The notes: generated by a model from the sequence alone, not told the origin. 64,000 nucleotides of DNA from Pontivivens ytuae (GCF_015679265.1 NZ_CP064942.1:558001-622000), one strand, 5' to 3'; shown: positions 1 to 9,407, numbered from the stretch's first letter. Numbers and translations: made by a program.

Positions 1-122
1 GCGAGGGGCTGACGCCGGAGGAGGCGCAGCCGCGCCTGCGCGCGCTGATCGCGATCAACCTCGCCTCCGTCTGCGTGGCGGCGATGGGCCTCGGAATGGT
101 CGTGGTCGGGGTCATGCTCTGA
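1..122 (+). CDS. C-terminal fragment of a membrane protein
   Basis: The reading frame that enters at base 3 ends at TGA 120-122 and gives about 39 residues. The last 25 are strongly hydrophobic (AINLASVCVAAMGLGMVVVG then VML), so this is a C-terminal transmembrane helix preceded by a short acidic/basic stretch (LTPEEAQPRLRALI). The start lies outside the window and the family cannot be recognised from this tail. Base composition is like that of the neighbouring core genes. Confidence 0.6.
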   Translation, partial: EGLTPEEAQPRLRALIAINLASVCVAAMGLGMVVVGVML

Positions 123-133
123 GAGCCTGTCTC

Positions 134-182
134 GCCCGGCGGCACCGCCGGGCGGCGCCCGACCCTCCCCCCGGGAGGGCGC
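134..182. repeat. Dispersed palindromic intergenic element, copy 1
   Basis: GC-rich element just downstream of the partial gene. It begins with a perfect hairpin (CCCGGCGG-CA-CCGCCGGG) and continues with a second palindromic part (CCCTCCCCCCGGGAGGG). The same 49-bp layout occurs in inverted orientation at 19187-19235 with few changes. It may act as a transcript end or a REP-like element; there is no T-run. Confidence 0.65.
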
Positions 183-383
183 ATTGCGACGGAGCGCGCA
201 GGCGAAACCGTGGTCACTTTGCGGGCCGGGCATGCAGCAGAGAGGTCGTGAAGCGCCCACCCAGGGTCGGGCGCCGCCCTCATCTCCAAGATCGCGAGGT
301 CTGTCCAAGCACCCTCTCGCAAGTCTGTCGCGTCGAGCCGCGCGCCCCAGGTCGGCCGCGGCCCTCAGTGCTTCAAACCTAGC

Positions 384-1355
384 TCACAAACCTCCCGCCC
401 ACTGCACCACGGCGGCCGTCACCTCGTCCGTCAGGCCCGGCGACATGATATCCCCCGCGATCACGTGGGCGAAGGGATCGTCGCCCTCCCCCGGCTCCGG
501 GTTCACGATCGTCACCGCCGCGCCCCAGTCCGCCGCGACCGCCCGCGTCCGTGCCGCATCGACCACCTGGTCGGCGTCCGAGAACACGAAGAGCGCCGGC
601 ACGTCCGCATCCTCGTAGGCGAGCTGCACCGTCGCCTGCACGGAGGCCGCCATCGGCAGCACCGCCACCGTCGGATAGGTCGCGGTCCAGTAGCGCGCAT
701 GGGCCTCGTTCTTCGTCGCGAAGCTGCGCTCCTCGCCCGCCACGACCGGCACCCATTGCCGCGCGAAGGGCAAGGTCAGCAGCCCGCCCAGCGGGTTGGC
801 GAGCCCGAAATTGGGCGAGACCATTGCGAAGCCCGCCACCGCGTCGTCATCGATCTCGTCCTCGAAATGCCCCTGCATCGCCACGGTCGCCCCTGTGGAC
901 GTGGCGAGCACCAGCACCCGCTCGCCGAGCCGCGCGCCGATCTCCACCGCCTCGGCATAGTCGTTGAGCCAGTCAGCCACCGTTGCCTCGGCCAGCGCGT
1001 CGCCGCCCCGCCCGTGACCGGCAAGCCGCGCATAGTAAAGGTTCGCGCCCAGCGCCGCGGCCACGTTGTCGGGCACCGGCCGGATCTCCTCGGACGTGGC
1101 GGAGAAACCGTGGAGGTAGACGATGGAGAGCGGCGTCCGCGCGCCCGGCGCACCGGCCCAGATCACCCGCTTCTCGGCCCCTTCCACGATGTCGCCGAAC
1201 ACCGCCTCGCGCGCGGCGAGGTAGCCGTCCACATCCGCACCCACCTGCGAGGCCGCGAAGGTGATCTCACCGCCCGCAGGCTCCCGCGGGCCGAGCAGCA
1301 GCAGCGCCACCACGAAGGCGGCGATGACGATAAAAACCTTTGCGGCGCGGCGCAT
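384..1355 (-). CDS. Membrane-anchored alpha/beta hydrolase
   Basis: 323 residues. A single hydrophobic segment at residues 7-22 (VFIVIAAFVVALLLLG) should act as a signal anchor or uncleaved signal, placing the enzyme in the periplasm or on the inner membrane. The hydrolase core shows the strand/oxyanion motif YLHGFSATSEE (about 78), a nucleophile elbow TSTGA, an acidic-loop region FSDADQVVD, and a C-terminal FAHVIAGD that supplies the likely catalytic His. The elbow is T-S-T-G rather than the usual G-x-S-x-G, a variation seen in some esterase/lysophospholipase-like families. It is a lone gene; the substrate is unknown. The N-terminal half resembles carboxylesterase/thioesterase-type hydrolases. 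Confidence 0.8.
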   Translation of the reverse strand: MRRAAKVFIVIAAFVVALLLLGPREPAGGEITFAASQVGADVDGYLAAREAVFGDIVEGAEKRVIWAGAPGARTPLSIVYLHGFSATSEEIRPVPDNVAAALGANLYYARLAGHGRGGDALAEATVADWLNDYAEAVEIGARLGERVLVLATSTGATVAMQGHFEDEIDDDAVAGFAMVSPNFGLANPLGGLLTLPFARQWVPVVAGEERSFATKNEAHARYWTATYPTVAVLPMAASVQATVQLAYEDADVPALFVFSDADQVVDAARTRAVAADWGAAVTIVNPEPGEGDDPFAHVIAGDIMSPGLTDEVTAAVVQWAGGL

Positions 1356-1463
1356 AAGCAGTCCTCCACGAAGCTCTTCCGGCGTTTGACCTCGGACGAT
1401 AACGAGCCCATGTCAGAGGTCAAAGCCGTCATCTTCATGTCGCAACGTCAGGAGGGCCGCGCC

Positions 1464-2129
1464 ATGGCCACAACGATGATCACCGGCGCGAGCCGCGGGA
1501 TCGGCGCAGAGCTCGCCCGCCAGGCCGCGGCCCGCGGCGACACCGTGATCGCTACGATGCGCGAGCCCTCGACCGCGGACCTGCCCGACGGGATCGAACG
1601 CCATGCGCTGGACGTGAAGTCCGAGGCCGGTCAGCTCCTGCTCGCCGAACAGCTCGGCAACCGGACGATCGACCTGCTCGTCTGCAATGCGGGCGTCCTG
1701 ATGGGCCGCGGAGGTCTGGGCGATGACGCCTACGATGCCGCCGCGTGGGAGCAGTCGATGATGACCAATGTCGCAGGCGTCTTCTTCACCATCCGGACCT
1801 TCCTGCCGATGATGCGGGAGGGGGCGAAGATCGGCGTGATCTCCTCCCAGATGGGCTCCAACGCGCGGCCGCGGGGCAACAGCTACATCTACCGCGCGTC
1901 AAAGGCGGCGGCGAGCAACCTGGTGACCAACCTCGCTGTGGAGCTCGCCGAGCGGGGCATCGTGATCGGCGCCTACCATCCGGGCTGGGTGCGCACGGAT
2001 ATGGGCGGCGACGGGGCCGACATCTCGACGGCGGAAAGCGCGCGCGGCCTGCTCGCCCAGTTCGACGCGCTGACCGCCGAGCGTTCCGGCGGGTTCTACA
2101 CCTGGGACGGGGACGTGATGCCGCATTGA
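1464..2129 (+). CDS. SDR family NAD(P)-dependent oxidoreductase
   Basis: 221 residues from ATG 1464. This start is chosen because GGAGG sits 8 nt upstream and the Rossmann motif TGASRGIG begins at residue 7; an in-frame ATG at 1410 would add 18 uncharacteristic residues. Classical short-chain dehydrogenase features follow: NAG near residue 77, a Ser in the VISSQMGS strand, and the catalytic Y-x-x-x-K in YIYRASK near residue 146. At 221 residues it is slightly short for a classical SDR (about 250). It resembles the C-factor/sniffer subgroup (HPGWVRTDMGG). Substrate unknown. It converges on the next hydrolase across a 70-bp gap. Confidence 0.88.
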   Translation: MATTMITGASRGIGAELARQAAARGDTVIATMREPSTADLPDGIERHALDVKSEAGQLLLAEQLGNRTIDLLVCNAGVLMGRGGLGDDAYDAAAWEQSMMTNVAGVFFTIRTFLPMMREGAKIGVISSQMGSNARPRGNSYIYRASKAAASNLVTNLAVELAERGIVIGAYHPGWVRTDMGGDGADISTAESARGLLAQFDALTAERSGGFYTWDGDVMPH

Positions 2130-2146
2130 GGGGCTGTCCGCCCCTC

Positions 2147-2165
2147 TTGGCCCGTTCCGGGCCAA
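2147..2165. terminator. Hairpin between convergent genes
   Basis: Perfect 7-bp stem TTGGCCC-GTTCC-GGGCCAA in the 70-bp gap between the convergent SDR and hydrolase genes. It has only two following T's, so termination strength is doubtful. A conserved-looking motif (CAGGATATTTCGACAAGG, 2173-2190) follows at once and recurs at 11984-12002. Confidence 0.5.
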
Positions 2166-2199
2166 TTCACCCCAGGATATTTCGACAAGGTGGACGGCG

Positions 2200-2955
2200 T
2201 CAGAGGCTCTCCACCGTCTCCACGATCAGATCCAGGCAGTCAGGCGAGGAAAACCGGTGATCGGCATCCTTCACGAAGGTGAGACGCAGGTCCGCGCAGT
2301 CCGCATGCTCGAGGATGCGCAGCGGCACCGACATCTGCACGTCCACATCCGCCGTCCCGTGCAGCAGCCGCACCGGAAAGCCCAGCGACAGCGGATCGCG
2401 CAGCACCAGGTTCTCCCGCCCGTCCTCGATCAGGTGGCGGGTGATCACATAGGGGCCGTCATCATATTCGGAGGGCAGCTCGACACGGCCGTCGTGGATC
2501 AGTTGCTCCCGCTGCCGGTCGTCGAAACCCGCCCACATGCTGTCCTCGGTGAAGTCCGGCGCCGCGGCGATCCCGACGAGGCCCGCGACCCGCTCCGGCA
2601 TCCGCTTCGCGAGCAGCAGCGAGATCCAGCCGCCCATGGACGAGCCCACGAGGATCTGCGGCCCTTCGGTCAGAGCCGAGACGGCGTCCACCGCATCCTG
2701 CGCCCATTCGCCGATGCCCAGCGTCTCGAACGCGCCGGAGCTGTCGCCGTGGCCGGTGTAGTCGAACCGCAGAAAGGCGCGGCCGGTGCGCTTTGCCCAC
2801 GCCTCCAGAAAAACCGCCTTGGTCCCGCCCATGTCCGAGCGGAAGCCGCCGAGAAACACGACCCCGGGCTTGTTCCCCTCAACCCCCGCGGGCATTGTGC
2901 GGTGGTAGGCGATTTCTCGCCGGCCATCCGGCGAGAAGATGTCGAAGGACCCCAT
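2200..2955 (-). CDS. Alpha/beta hydrolase
   Basis: 251 residues from the ATG at 2955, which has GGAG 6 nt upstream. The fold signatures are clear: VVFLGGFRSDMGG (oxyanion strand), FDYTGHGDS, the nucleophile elbow GSSMGG near residue 108, an Asp-containing HGTADVDV, and the C-terminal DADHRFS with the catalytic His. No signal peptide, so cytoplasmic. The pattern matches the palmitoyl-protein-thioesterase ABHD10-like/serine-peptidase-like hydrolases common in alphaproteobacteria. The 5' end overlaps the divergent glycosyltransferase start by 17 bp, so both promoters must lie within each other's coding sequence, or one transcript starts upstream. Confidence 0.85.
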   Translation of the reverse strand: MGSFDIFSPDGRREIAYHRTMPAGVEGNKPGVVFLGGFRSDMGGTKAVFLEAWAKRTGRAFLRFDYTGHGDSSGAFETLGIGEWAQDAVDAVSALTEGPQILVGSSMGGWISLLLAKRMPERVAGLVGIAAAPDFTEDSMWAGFDDRQREQLIHDGRVELPSEYDDGPYVITRHLIEDGRENLVLRDPLSLGFPVRLLHGTADVDVQMSVPLRILEHADCADLRLTFVKDADHRFSSPDCLDLIVETVESL

Positions 2956-4147
2956 GATCGACTCCTCCCAAGTTGCTGAAGTTGCGCGCGATCGTGACCG
3001 AAGGCTGACCGTCCTGCAACTCGTGCCGTCGCTGGAATCGGGCGGGGTCGAACGTGGTGCGATCGAGATCGTGCAGGCGCTCAGCGCGGCCGGCCACCGC
3101 GCGCTGGTCGCCAGCAGCGGCGGGCGGATGGAGCCGCAGCTCCGCCGCGCGGGTGGCGAGCTCATCCGCCTCGACATCGGCGCGAAGAGCCCCTGGGCCA
3201 TCCGCGCCAACGCCCGCCAGCTCGCGAAGGTCATCGCGGAGGAAGGGGTGGATATCGTCCACGCCCGCTCCCGCGCGCCCGCCTGGGCCGGGCTCCATGC
3301 CGCGCGGGCGACGGGCGTGCGTTTCATCACCACCTATCACGGCGTCTACAACGAGGATTTCCCGCTCAAGCGCCGCTATAACGCCGTCATGGCCAAGGGC
3401 GAGCCGGTAATCGCAGTCTCCGACTACGTGGCGCGGATCGTGGCGGAGCGGCACCGCGTCGACCCCACGCGCATCATCACCATCCCGCGCGGCGCCGACA
3501 TCACCACCTTCGCCGAGGAGGCGGTGTCGAGCGAGCGCACCATCAGCCTCGCGCAGGCCTGGGGCGTGATCGAGGATCCGCGGCCCATCGTGCTCCTGCC
3601 CGGCCGCCTCAGCCGCTGGAAGGGTCAGGAGGACATGGTCGCCGCCGCGAGCCTGCTGCGCAGCCGGGCCGAAAGTCGCGGCGAGCTCCTCGACTGCCAG
3701 ATCGTGCTGGTCGGCGACGACGGCGGCTCGGGCTTCGGCGGGCAGCTCGAGAACGCGGTGAACGCGGGCGGGCTGACGGGCTCCGTCCGCCTCGTTGGGC
3801 ACTGCGCGGACATGGAAGCCGCCTACAAGCTCGCATCCGTCGTGGTCAGCGCGAGCCGGGAGCCGGAGGCGTTCGGCCGCGTCGCGGTGGAGGCGCAAGC
3901 CATGGGCCGCCCGGTCATCGCGACCGCACATGGCGGCGCGCTTGAGACGGTGGAGGACGGCAAGACCGGCTGGCTCTACCCGCCGGGCGACGTGGCGGCC
4001 CTCGCCGACGCGGTGGAGGCGGCGCTGGCCCTGGACGAGAGCGGCCGCGCCCATATGGGCCTCGCCGCCCGCGCCCGCATCCGCTCCCGCTTCACGGTGG
4101 AGGCGATGCAGAAGGCAACACTGGAGATCTACGAAGGCGTGGTTTGA
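2939..4147 (+). CDS. GT4-type glycosyltransferase
   Basis: 402 residues; GT-B fold. The N-terminal acceptor domain begins LQLVPSLESGGVERG, typical of family GT4. The C-terminal nucleotide-sugar domain carries LLPGRLSRWKGQ and the donor-binding E-x7-E motif in REPEAFGRVAVEA, followed by GWLYPPGD. It therefore transfers a sugar from a nucleotide donor, probably to a lipid or polysaccharide on the cytoplasmic face. No neighbours of a polysaccharide locus are present. ATG 2954 is an alternative start with a better ribosome site (AAGGA at 2945-2949) and would shorten the protein by 5 residues. Confidence 0.88.
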   Translation: MSKDPMIDSSQVAEVARDRDRRLTVLQLVPSLESGGVERGAIEIVQALSAAGHRALVASSGGRMEPQLRRAGGELIRLDIGAKSPWAIRANARQLAKVIAEEGVDIVHARSRAPAWAGLHAARATGVRFITTYHGVYNEDFPLKRRYNAVMAKGEPVIAVSDYVARIVAERHRVDPTRIITIPRGADITTFAEEAVSSERTISLAQAWGVIEDPRPIVLLPGRLSRWKGQEDMVAAASLLRSRAESRGELLDCQIVLVGDDGGSGFGGQLENAVNAGGLTGSVRLVGHCADMEAAYKLASVVVSASREPEAFGRVAVEAQAMGRPVIATAHGGALETVEDGKTGWLYPPGDVAALADAVEAALALDESGRAHMGLAARARIRSRFTVEAMQKATLEIYEGVV

Positions 4148-4263
4148 ATACGTCTTCCTTTCGGAAGCTGAGTTGACCTCATAGCATGGCTGACAGGCGG
4201 GGCCGCGCCCATCCAGAGCGCGACCCTCAACGTTTCGCATCGAACCCAGGCAAAGCTCACCGT

Positions 4264-4320
4264 CCCGGACTTGATCCGGGACCGTTCTCAATACCAGCCG
4301 GCCCCGGAGCAGGTCCGGGG
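4264..4320. repeat. Two palindromes of the CCGGAC-N-GATCC-GGG type
   Basis: Intergenic DNA between the glycosyltransferase and the convergent mipA-like gene holds CCCGGACTTGATCCGGG (4264-4280) and CCCCGGAGCAGGTCCGGGG (4302-4320). Both are imperfect palindromes with a 5-nt centre. The same family occurs at 19259-19277 and 53631-53649. Probably a REP-like dispersed repeat. Confidence 0.6.
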
Positions 4321-4333
4321 CGGTCCGAAGCCC

Positions 4334-5062
4334 TCAGAACCGGTAAGCGATCCCCACATTGCTCGACAGGACCACGTCGTCCTCCACGATCGGGCTGTCC
4401 GTAGCCTCGTCGGGCAGGAACGCCATGCGCGCCCCGGCGAAGAGGGAGATGTTGTTCCTCAGCGGCACCCGGCTGTTGAGCGACAGGAACGGCACCGCTA
4501 CCACGTCCGGATCGTAGGCCGGGCGGCCGGGGCGCGCCTCGTCCTCCTCGACGCCATAGAGATAGCTCGCGAGCTCCTCCGACTGCACCGACACCCCCGC
4601 GCCCAGCCGCAGCGGGAAATTCGGTACCTCCTGGAACAGCGCCAGCCGCAGCTCCTGCCCCTCATGCTCGTCGGTGATCTCGGTCCGCACGGAGGCCGTC
4701 ACCCGCGTCCCCGGCCGGATCGCGTAGCCGAGCCCCGCCCCCGCATCGAAGGTCAGGTCCCGATCGATCCCGTCGAGCTCGTCGCTGTCCGGATCCTCCA
4801 GCGCCGAGAACCGAGGCGCGACGAACACGTCCACCACCAGCGGGCCGTTCTGGATCACGTCATAGGACGCCCCGCCCGTGCCGAGCTCGAAGCGCTCCGT
4901 CCGGAAGTTGATCAGCGGCAGCACGTCGGCCTCGAAATCGTCCTCGCCGATATAGGGGCTGTCGCTGAGCCCCACACCGAGGCCGAGCGAGAAGCCGGGC
5001 GCCTCCTGCGCCGGGGCGGACAACGGGAGAAGACAGGCGAGACAGGCAAGGGAAAGTCGCAT
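4334..5062 (-). CDS. MipA/OmpV family outer-membrane protein
   Basis: 242 residues from ATG 5062, chosen because it opens directly on a signal peptide (MRLSLACLACLLPLSAPAQ) with GGAG 11 nt upstream. The mature protein starts with the family hallmark region (SLGLGVGLSDSPYIGEDD), followed by alternating beta-strand segments with acidic extracellular loops, and ends in an aromatic residue (GIAYRF) as BAM substrates do. Family members are beta-barrel scaffolding or antibiotic-sensitivity-linked proteins of the outer membrane; a specific role cannot be read. It is a single gene, divergent from thrS. Confidence 0.85.
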   Translation of the reverse strand: MRLSLACLACLLPLSAPAQEAPGFSLGLGVGLSDSPYIGEDDFEADVLPLINFRTERFELGTGGASYDVIQNGPLVVDVFVAPRFSALEDPDSDELDGIDRDLTFDAGAGLGYAIRPGTRVTASVRTEITDEHEGQELRLALFQEVPNFPLRLGAGVSVQSEELASYLYGVEEDEARPGRPAYDPDVVAVPFLSLNSRVPLRNNISLFAGARMAFLPDEATDSPIVEDDVVLSSNVGIAYRF

Positions 5063-5206
5063 CGAAAGGCTCCGTGGAAAAAATCTCCACACCTTATACG
5101 CGAGAACGCCCGCGATCCGTCTTGACCTCTCGGAAACGCTCTGTCACGAGAACGGGGACATAACCGCAACCGGGCGTTTCGTAGGCGCCGAACCGAGGAG
5201 GCCCCC

Positions 5207-7153
5207 ATGGCCAACATCACGATCACCCTGCCCGATGGCGCGCAACGTCAATACGAGGCCGGGATCACCGGGGGCGAGGTTGCGGCGGACATCTCAAAAT
5301 CGCTCGGCAAGGCCGCGATCGCCGCGACGGTGGACGGCATCTTCGTGGACCTCTCGCGGCCCATCGAGCAGGACGCCGTCCTCGCCATCCACACGATCAA
5401 GGATGAGGCGCAGGCCCTCGAACTGATCCGCCACGACGCGGCCCACATTATGGCGCGCGCGGTGCAGGAGATCTGGCCCGACGTGAAGGTCACGATCGGT
5501 CCGGTGATCGAGCACGGCTGGTACTACGATTTCGACCGGGAAGAGCCGTTCACGCCCGACGACCTCGCCGCGATCGAGAAAAAGATGCGTGAGATCATCG
5601 CCGCCCGCGACCCCGTCCGCACGGAAGTGTGGGACCGCGACCGCGCCATCGCCCACTACGAGGCGCAGAACGAGCCCTTCAAGGTCGAGCTCGTCCACGC
5701 GATCCCCGAGGGCGAGCCAATCCGCATGTACTGGCACGGGCACTGGCAGGATCTCTGCCGCGGACCGCACCTCGCCCATACGGGCCAGGTTCCGGCGGAT
5801 GCCTTCAAGCTCACCCGCGTCTCCGGCGCCTACTGGCGCGGCGATGCGAAGAACAAGCAGCTCCAGCGCATCTACGGCGTCGCCTTCCGCACGAAGCAGG
5901 AGCTGAAGGACCACCTCCACATGCTGGAGGAGGCGGCGAAGCGCGACCACCGGCGTCTGGCGAAGGAAATGGACCTCTTCCACCTGCAGGAGGAAGCGCC
6001 GGGCATGGTGTTCTGGCACCCCAACGGCTGGACGGTCTACCGCGCGCTCGAGGACTACATGCGCCGCCGCCAGATCGAGGACGGCTACCGCGAGATCCGC
6101 ACGCCGCAGGTCGTCGACCGCAAGCTGTGGGAGGCCTCGGGCCACTGGGACAAGTACCGCGAGAACATGTTCATCACCGAGATCGATGAGGAACATGCCA
6201 ACGAGAAGCGGACCAATGCGCTCAAGCCCATGAACTGCCCCTGCCATGTGCAGGTCTACAATCAGGGCCTGAAGTCCTATCGCGACCTCCCGCTGCGGCT
6301 GGCCGAGTTCGGCTCCTGCCATCGCTACGAGGCATCAGGCGCCATGCACGGCCTGATGCGCGTGCGCGGCTTCGTGCAGGACGACGCGCACATCTTCTGC
6401 ACCGGCGAGCAGATCGAAGCGGAATGCGCGAAGTTCATCCAGCTTCTCAGCCGCGTCTACCGCGATCTCGGCTTCGAGGAGTTCAAGATCATGTTCTCCA
6501 CCCGACCCGAAAAGCGCATCGGAACCGATGCCGAATGGGACGTGACGGAGGGTGCGCTGGAGGCCGCGATCAAGTCGATCGGGGCGCCCTACGAGGTCGA
6601 TCCCGGTGAGGGCGCGTTCTACGGCCCGAAGCTCGACTTCAAGCTCACGGACGCGATCGGGCGGGAATGGCAGTGCGGCACCTTCCAGGTGGACAGCCAG
6701 CTTCCCGACCGGCTGGGCGCCGAATATGTCGGCGAGGACGGCGACAAGCACCGGCCCTTCATGCTGCATCGCGCGGTCCTCGGCTCCTTCGAGCGGTTCC
6801 TCGGCATCCTGATCGAGAACTACGCGGGCAAGCTGCCCTTCTGGCTCGCCCCGCGACAGGTCGTCGTCGCCTCCATCGTCTCGGACGCCGACGACTACGT
6901 GGCCGAGGTGGTCGAGCAGTTGCGCAAGGCCGGCATCCGGGCGGAGGCCGACACGCGCAACGAGAAGATCAACTACAAGGTCCGGGAGCACTCGCTGGCC
7001 AAGGTCCCGGTGATCCTCGCCATCGGCCGGCAGGAGGTTGAGAACGGCACCGTCTCGCTCCGCCGTCTGGGCGAGAAGCAGTCGAGCGTCCGCGCCACGG
7101 CCGAGGTCGTCACCGAGCTCGCCGCCGAGGCAACGCCTCCGGACCTGCGCTAG
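5207..7153 (+). CDS. thrS: Threonine--tRNA ligase
   Basis: 648 residues, the normal bacterial length. Domain order: TGS (1-60), the second additional/editing domain with the HxxxH metal motif (HDAAH), then the class II catalytic core with motif 2/zinc region ([18 protein letters not shown]), motif 3 near [13 protein letters not shown], and the anticodon-binding domain ([10 protein letters not shown] to the end). It charges tRNA-Thr in the cytosol. GAGG lies 7-10 nt upstream of ATG 5207. In many bacteria thrS is next to infC; here they are separated by three opposite-strand YhhN genes. Confidence 0.98.
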   Translation: MANITITLPDGAQRQYEAGITGGEVAADISKSLGKAAIAATVDGIFVDLSRPIEQDAVLAIHTIKDEAQALELIRHDAAHIMARAVQEIWPDVKVTIGPVIEHGWYYDFDREEPFTPDDLAAIEKKMREIIAARDPVRTEVWDRDRAIAHYEAQNEPFKVELVHAIPEGEPIRMYWHGHWQDLCRGPHLAHTGQVPADAFKLTRVSGAYWRGDAKNKQLQRIYGVAFRTKQELKDHLHMLEEAAKRDHRRLAKEMDLFHLQEEAPGMVFWHPNGWTVYRALEDYMRRRQIEDGYREIRTPQVVDRKLWEASGHWDKYRENMFITEIDEEHANEKRTNALKPMNCPCHVQVYNQGLKSYRDLPLRLAEFGSCHRYEASGAMHGLMRVRGFVQDDAHIFCTGEQIEAECAKFIQLLSRVYRDLGFEEFKIMFSTRPEKRIGTDAEWDVTEGALEAAIKSIGAPYEVDPGEGAFYGPKLDFKLTDAIGREWQCGTFQVDSQLPDRLGAEYVGEDGDKHRPFMLHRAVLGSFERFLGILIENYAGKLPFWLAPRQVVVASIVSDADDYVAEVVEQLRKAGIRAEADTRNEKINYKVREHSLAKVPVILAIGRQEVENGTVSLRRLGEKQSSVRATAEVVTELAAEATPPDLR

Positions 7154-7160
7154 AGCACTT

Positions 7161-7185
7161 GCCGGCCTGACGGGATCGGGCCGGC
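7161..7185. terminator. Hairpin downstream of thrS
   Basis: GCCGGCC (7161-7167) pairs with GGCCGGC (7179-7185) around an 11-nt loop, 8 bp after the thrS stop and before the convergent YhhN gene. There is no T-run on either strand, so this is a structural candidate only. Confidence 0.45.
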
Positions 7186-7243
7186 AAACGCCTCGGGCAT
7201 CTCTTTGGCAACGCCCTACTGAATCGGTCCACCCGGAAACCGC

Positions 7244-7882
7244 CTAGATCTCGATCTCCACGAACGAGAAGATGACGAGCATCTGTGCGGCGAAATAGGT
7301 CAGCCACACCACCGGGCTGCTCCATCGCCGCACGGAACTGTCGAGCGGGATCGCGAAGAGCTCCAGCCCCAACAGGCAGCCGGAGATCAGGAACAGCGTC
7401 GTCGCATAGGCGATCGTCATGAACTCAGCCGGGACCGTCTGGCCGATCACGAACTGCACCATGATCACGGGCGTGTACATCACGACCGCCAGCCGCAGCG
7501 CCGCTAGCGTCCGCCAGCAGGTCGCCACCATGACGATCACACCCGTCAGCCCCAACAGCATCGCGGGCCCCGAATGCGGCGCGAAGGCGTAGGAGCGCTC
7601 CAGGTAGAGCAGCACGTACATCGTGTGGCTGGCGAGGAAGGCCGTCGCGCTCAAGAGCATCCAGCGCAGCGGACCCCGGCTGCCTGAATAATCACCGATG
7701 GCGGCAAAGCCGAGCCCCACGATCAGCAGTCCCGGCGCATTGGCGAGCGAGGCGAAGATGATGAGCGACAGCGTCGCGCAGGTCTTCGTCATCGACCGGT
7801 CGAAATTGGGGAGCCGCCAGGAATGACGCAGGCCGTAGTCCAGGGCCGCGCCAAGCGCGATCGCAAGAAACAACAGCGACAT
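7244..7882 (-). CDS. YhhN family membrane protein, copy A
   Basis: 212 residues from ATG 7882; seven to eight hydrophobic helices. It has the family's GD in the third segment (GFAAIGDYSG), a FLASHTMY motif matching the FLxSHxxY pattern of YhhN proteins, and the family C-terminal (W)LTYFAAQMLVIF. Members related to TMEM86 hydrolyse lysoplasmalogens, but bacterial activity is not proven for most. This is the most family-like of three consecutive copies (the others at 7934 and 8618). The start is uncertain because no clear ribosome site precedes it. Confidence 0.75.
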   Translation of the reverse strand: MSLLFLAIALGAALDYGLRHSWRLPNFDRSMTKTCATLSLIIFASLANAPGLLIVGLGFAAIGDYSGSRGPLRWMLLSATAFLASHTMYVLLYLERSYAFAPHSGPAMLLGLTGVIVMVATCWRTLAALRLAVVMYTPVIMVQFVIGQTVPAEFMTIAYATTLFLISGCLLGLELFAIPLDSSVRRWSSPVVWLTYFAAQMLVIFSFVEIEI

Positions 7883-7933
7883 GCAGAACCCGTCAGATGC
7901 AGGACGTGCTCCCCAGCACAATCCCCGTTGGCG

Positions 7934-8584
7934 TTACCGTCCCCCGCCGAGCACAAAGAATGCCAAGCCTGAGTAATAGAGCAGCCAGATCATAGGCCCT
8001 ACAACCCTCAAAAAGCGATACTCGTTGTGAAAAAGCATCAGTTCGAAGCCAAGCAAGATGACGGAGAGCATGTAGAGCAGCACTCCGATGGTCAGCAGCG
8101 GATCGCTCTCCCCCGCCCCGAGGCCCGTCAGAACCGCCACCAGGACCGTCACCATGTACGGCAGAACGATGCCCCGCAGCCGGCCCATATGCGGCCAGAC
8201 GAGGATCGCGTAGCCCCCCGCGATGCCCGCCAGCGCCCCCGCCGCGACGAAGGGGGCGCCCAGCCCGCTCCAGTGCTCGGTCAGGAACCACATCGACAGA
8301 AGCACATTGAAGATCGAGGACAGCGAGATCGCCGTCATCAGCGTGGCTTCGGTCCGGAACGTCTTCACGTAGTCGGCCAGCGCCGCAACGCCGAGGGCGG
8401 CGACCAGCAGCCATCCGCGCTCCAGCAGCAATGCGGTCAGCGCCAGCCCGCCCGTCGCCGTGACCTTGGCCAGCATCCGCGGCACGCTCACGCTGCGCAG
8501 TTGGTAATATCCGACATAGGCCAGCGAGCCAGCGCAGGACAGCGCGGCCGTAATCCATGCGAGATATGCGATCATCCAGACCAT
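7934..8584 (-). CDS. YhhN family membrane protein, copy B
   Basis: 216 residues, polytopic. The family Asp is present (VAALADY), but the SHxxY motif of copy A is replaced by LSSIFN and the second polar position by V (YMLSVILLGFELM). The layout of helices and the LLGFEL segment match copies A and C, so it is a diverged paralogue. It is likely an inner-membrane protein of unknown substrate. Two ATG/GTG codons near 8584 are possible starts. Confidence 0.7.
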   Translation of the reverse strand: MVWMIAYLAWITAALSCAGSLAYVGYYQLRSVSVPRMLAKVTATGGLALTALLLERGWLLVAALGVAALADYVKTFRTEATLMTAISLSSIFNVLLSMWFLTEHWSGLGAPFVAAGALAGIAGGYAILVWPHMGRLRGIVLPYMVTVLVAVLTGLGAGESDPLLTIGVLLYMLSVILLGFELMLFHNEYRFLRVVGPMIWLLYYSGLAFFVLGGGR

Positions 8585-8617
8585 GGTTCGTGAGGGGCGA
8601 CGTCGAGGGCCGTCATA

Positions 8618-9256
8618 TCAACTCACAATTGTGGTGAAAGCGAGGACGAAGAGCAGCATGCTCCCGTAATAGCTCATCCAGATCGCAGGCCCCGTCAGCG
8701 ACAGCTCGAAATCGTGGCCCTGCAGCAGGAAGTACTCCAGCCCCAAGAGCACCTGCGCCATGAGATAGAGCAGCATGCCCGCGACCGCGAGACGCTCGGT
8801 CTCCCCCATGCCGAGGGCGGTGAAGGTCGTGCCGATCAGCACCGCGACGTAGAGGCAGAGAATGCGCCGATAGCCCTCCAGCCCGTCCCAGAGCAGCATG
8901 AGATAGCCGACGCCGATCCCCGCAAGGCCCAGCACCGCGACGATCGGCGCCGCGATCCCCTGCCAGTGCAGCACGAACGTGCCGAGGAGCAGCAGCTGCG
9001 AGATCAGCGCCAGCACCATGGCCTGCCGGAGGCTCTGCCCCCGCTCCAGCGCCAGCACCGCGTCGGAGGCGGCGGCGACGATCAGGGCGAGGATGAAGAG
9101 GATCGGCGCGCCCTTGAACAGGCCCACGATCGCCAGCGCGCCGATGGCCGCCGCCTTGATCGCGGTCCGGCGTTCGCTCGGCGGCTGAACGCGGTAGTGG
9201 AACAGGTACGCCAGGGCCGCGACCAGCGAGATGGCTGCGGCCGGGTAGGATAGCAT
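8618..9256 (-). CDS. YhhN family membrane protein, copy C
   Basis: 212 residues, mostly hydrophobic with at least seven helices. The ASDAVLALERG segment aligns with the family GD motif, MAQVLLGLEYFLL with copies A and B, and SYYGSMLLFVLAF with the common C-terminus. As in copy B the SH motif is lost (LALISQLL). It is transcribed away from infC and heads the three-gene YhhN run; gaps of 33 and 51 bp suggest an operon. Confidence 0.72.
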   Translation of the reverse strand: MLSYPAAAISLVAALAYLFHYRVQPPSERRTAIKAAAIGALAIVGLFKGAPILFILALIVAAASDAVLALERGQSLRQAMVLALISQLLLLGTFVLHWQGIAAPIVAVLGLAGIGVGYLMLLWDGLEGYRRILCLYVAVLIGTTFTALGMGETERLAVAGMLLYLMAQVLLGLEYFLLQGHDFELSLTGPAIWMSYYGSMLLFVLAFTTIVS

Positions 9257-9407
9257 CTGGAAGGTCCCCGTAATTCTCCCCTTCGGTCCAAGGCACTATT
9301 GACCAAGATGCCGTTCCACGCCACTTAAAGGTCTCTCGCAGGCCCGGGCCTGCCCTTCGGTGTGCCCGACCACGCCGATCCGTCAACCACAGAAGGACCA
9401 GAAGACC

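Noticed and set aside
465..1463. Long open frame leading into the SDR gene
   Set aside because: It is antisense to the alpha/beta hydrolase and the Rossmann motif begins only after ATG 1464, which has a good ribosome site.
2956..4291. Long minus-strand open frames antisense to the glycosyltransferase and upstream of the hydrolase
   Set aside because: GC-rich third-position shadow; amino acids are Arg/Ala/Asp-rich without motifs, while the plus-strand frame is a complete GT4 enzyme.
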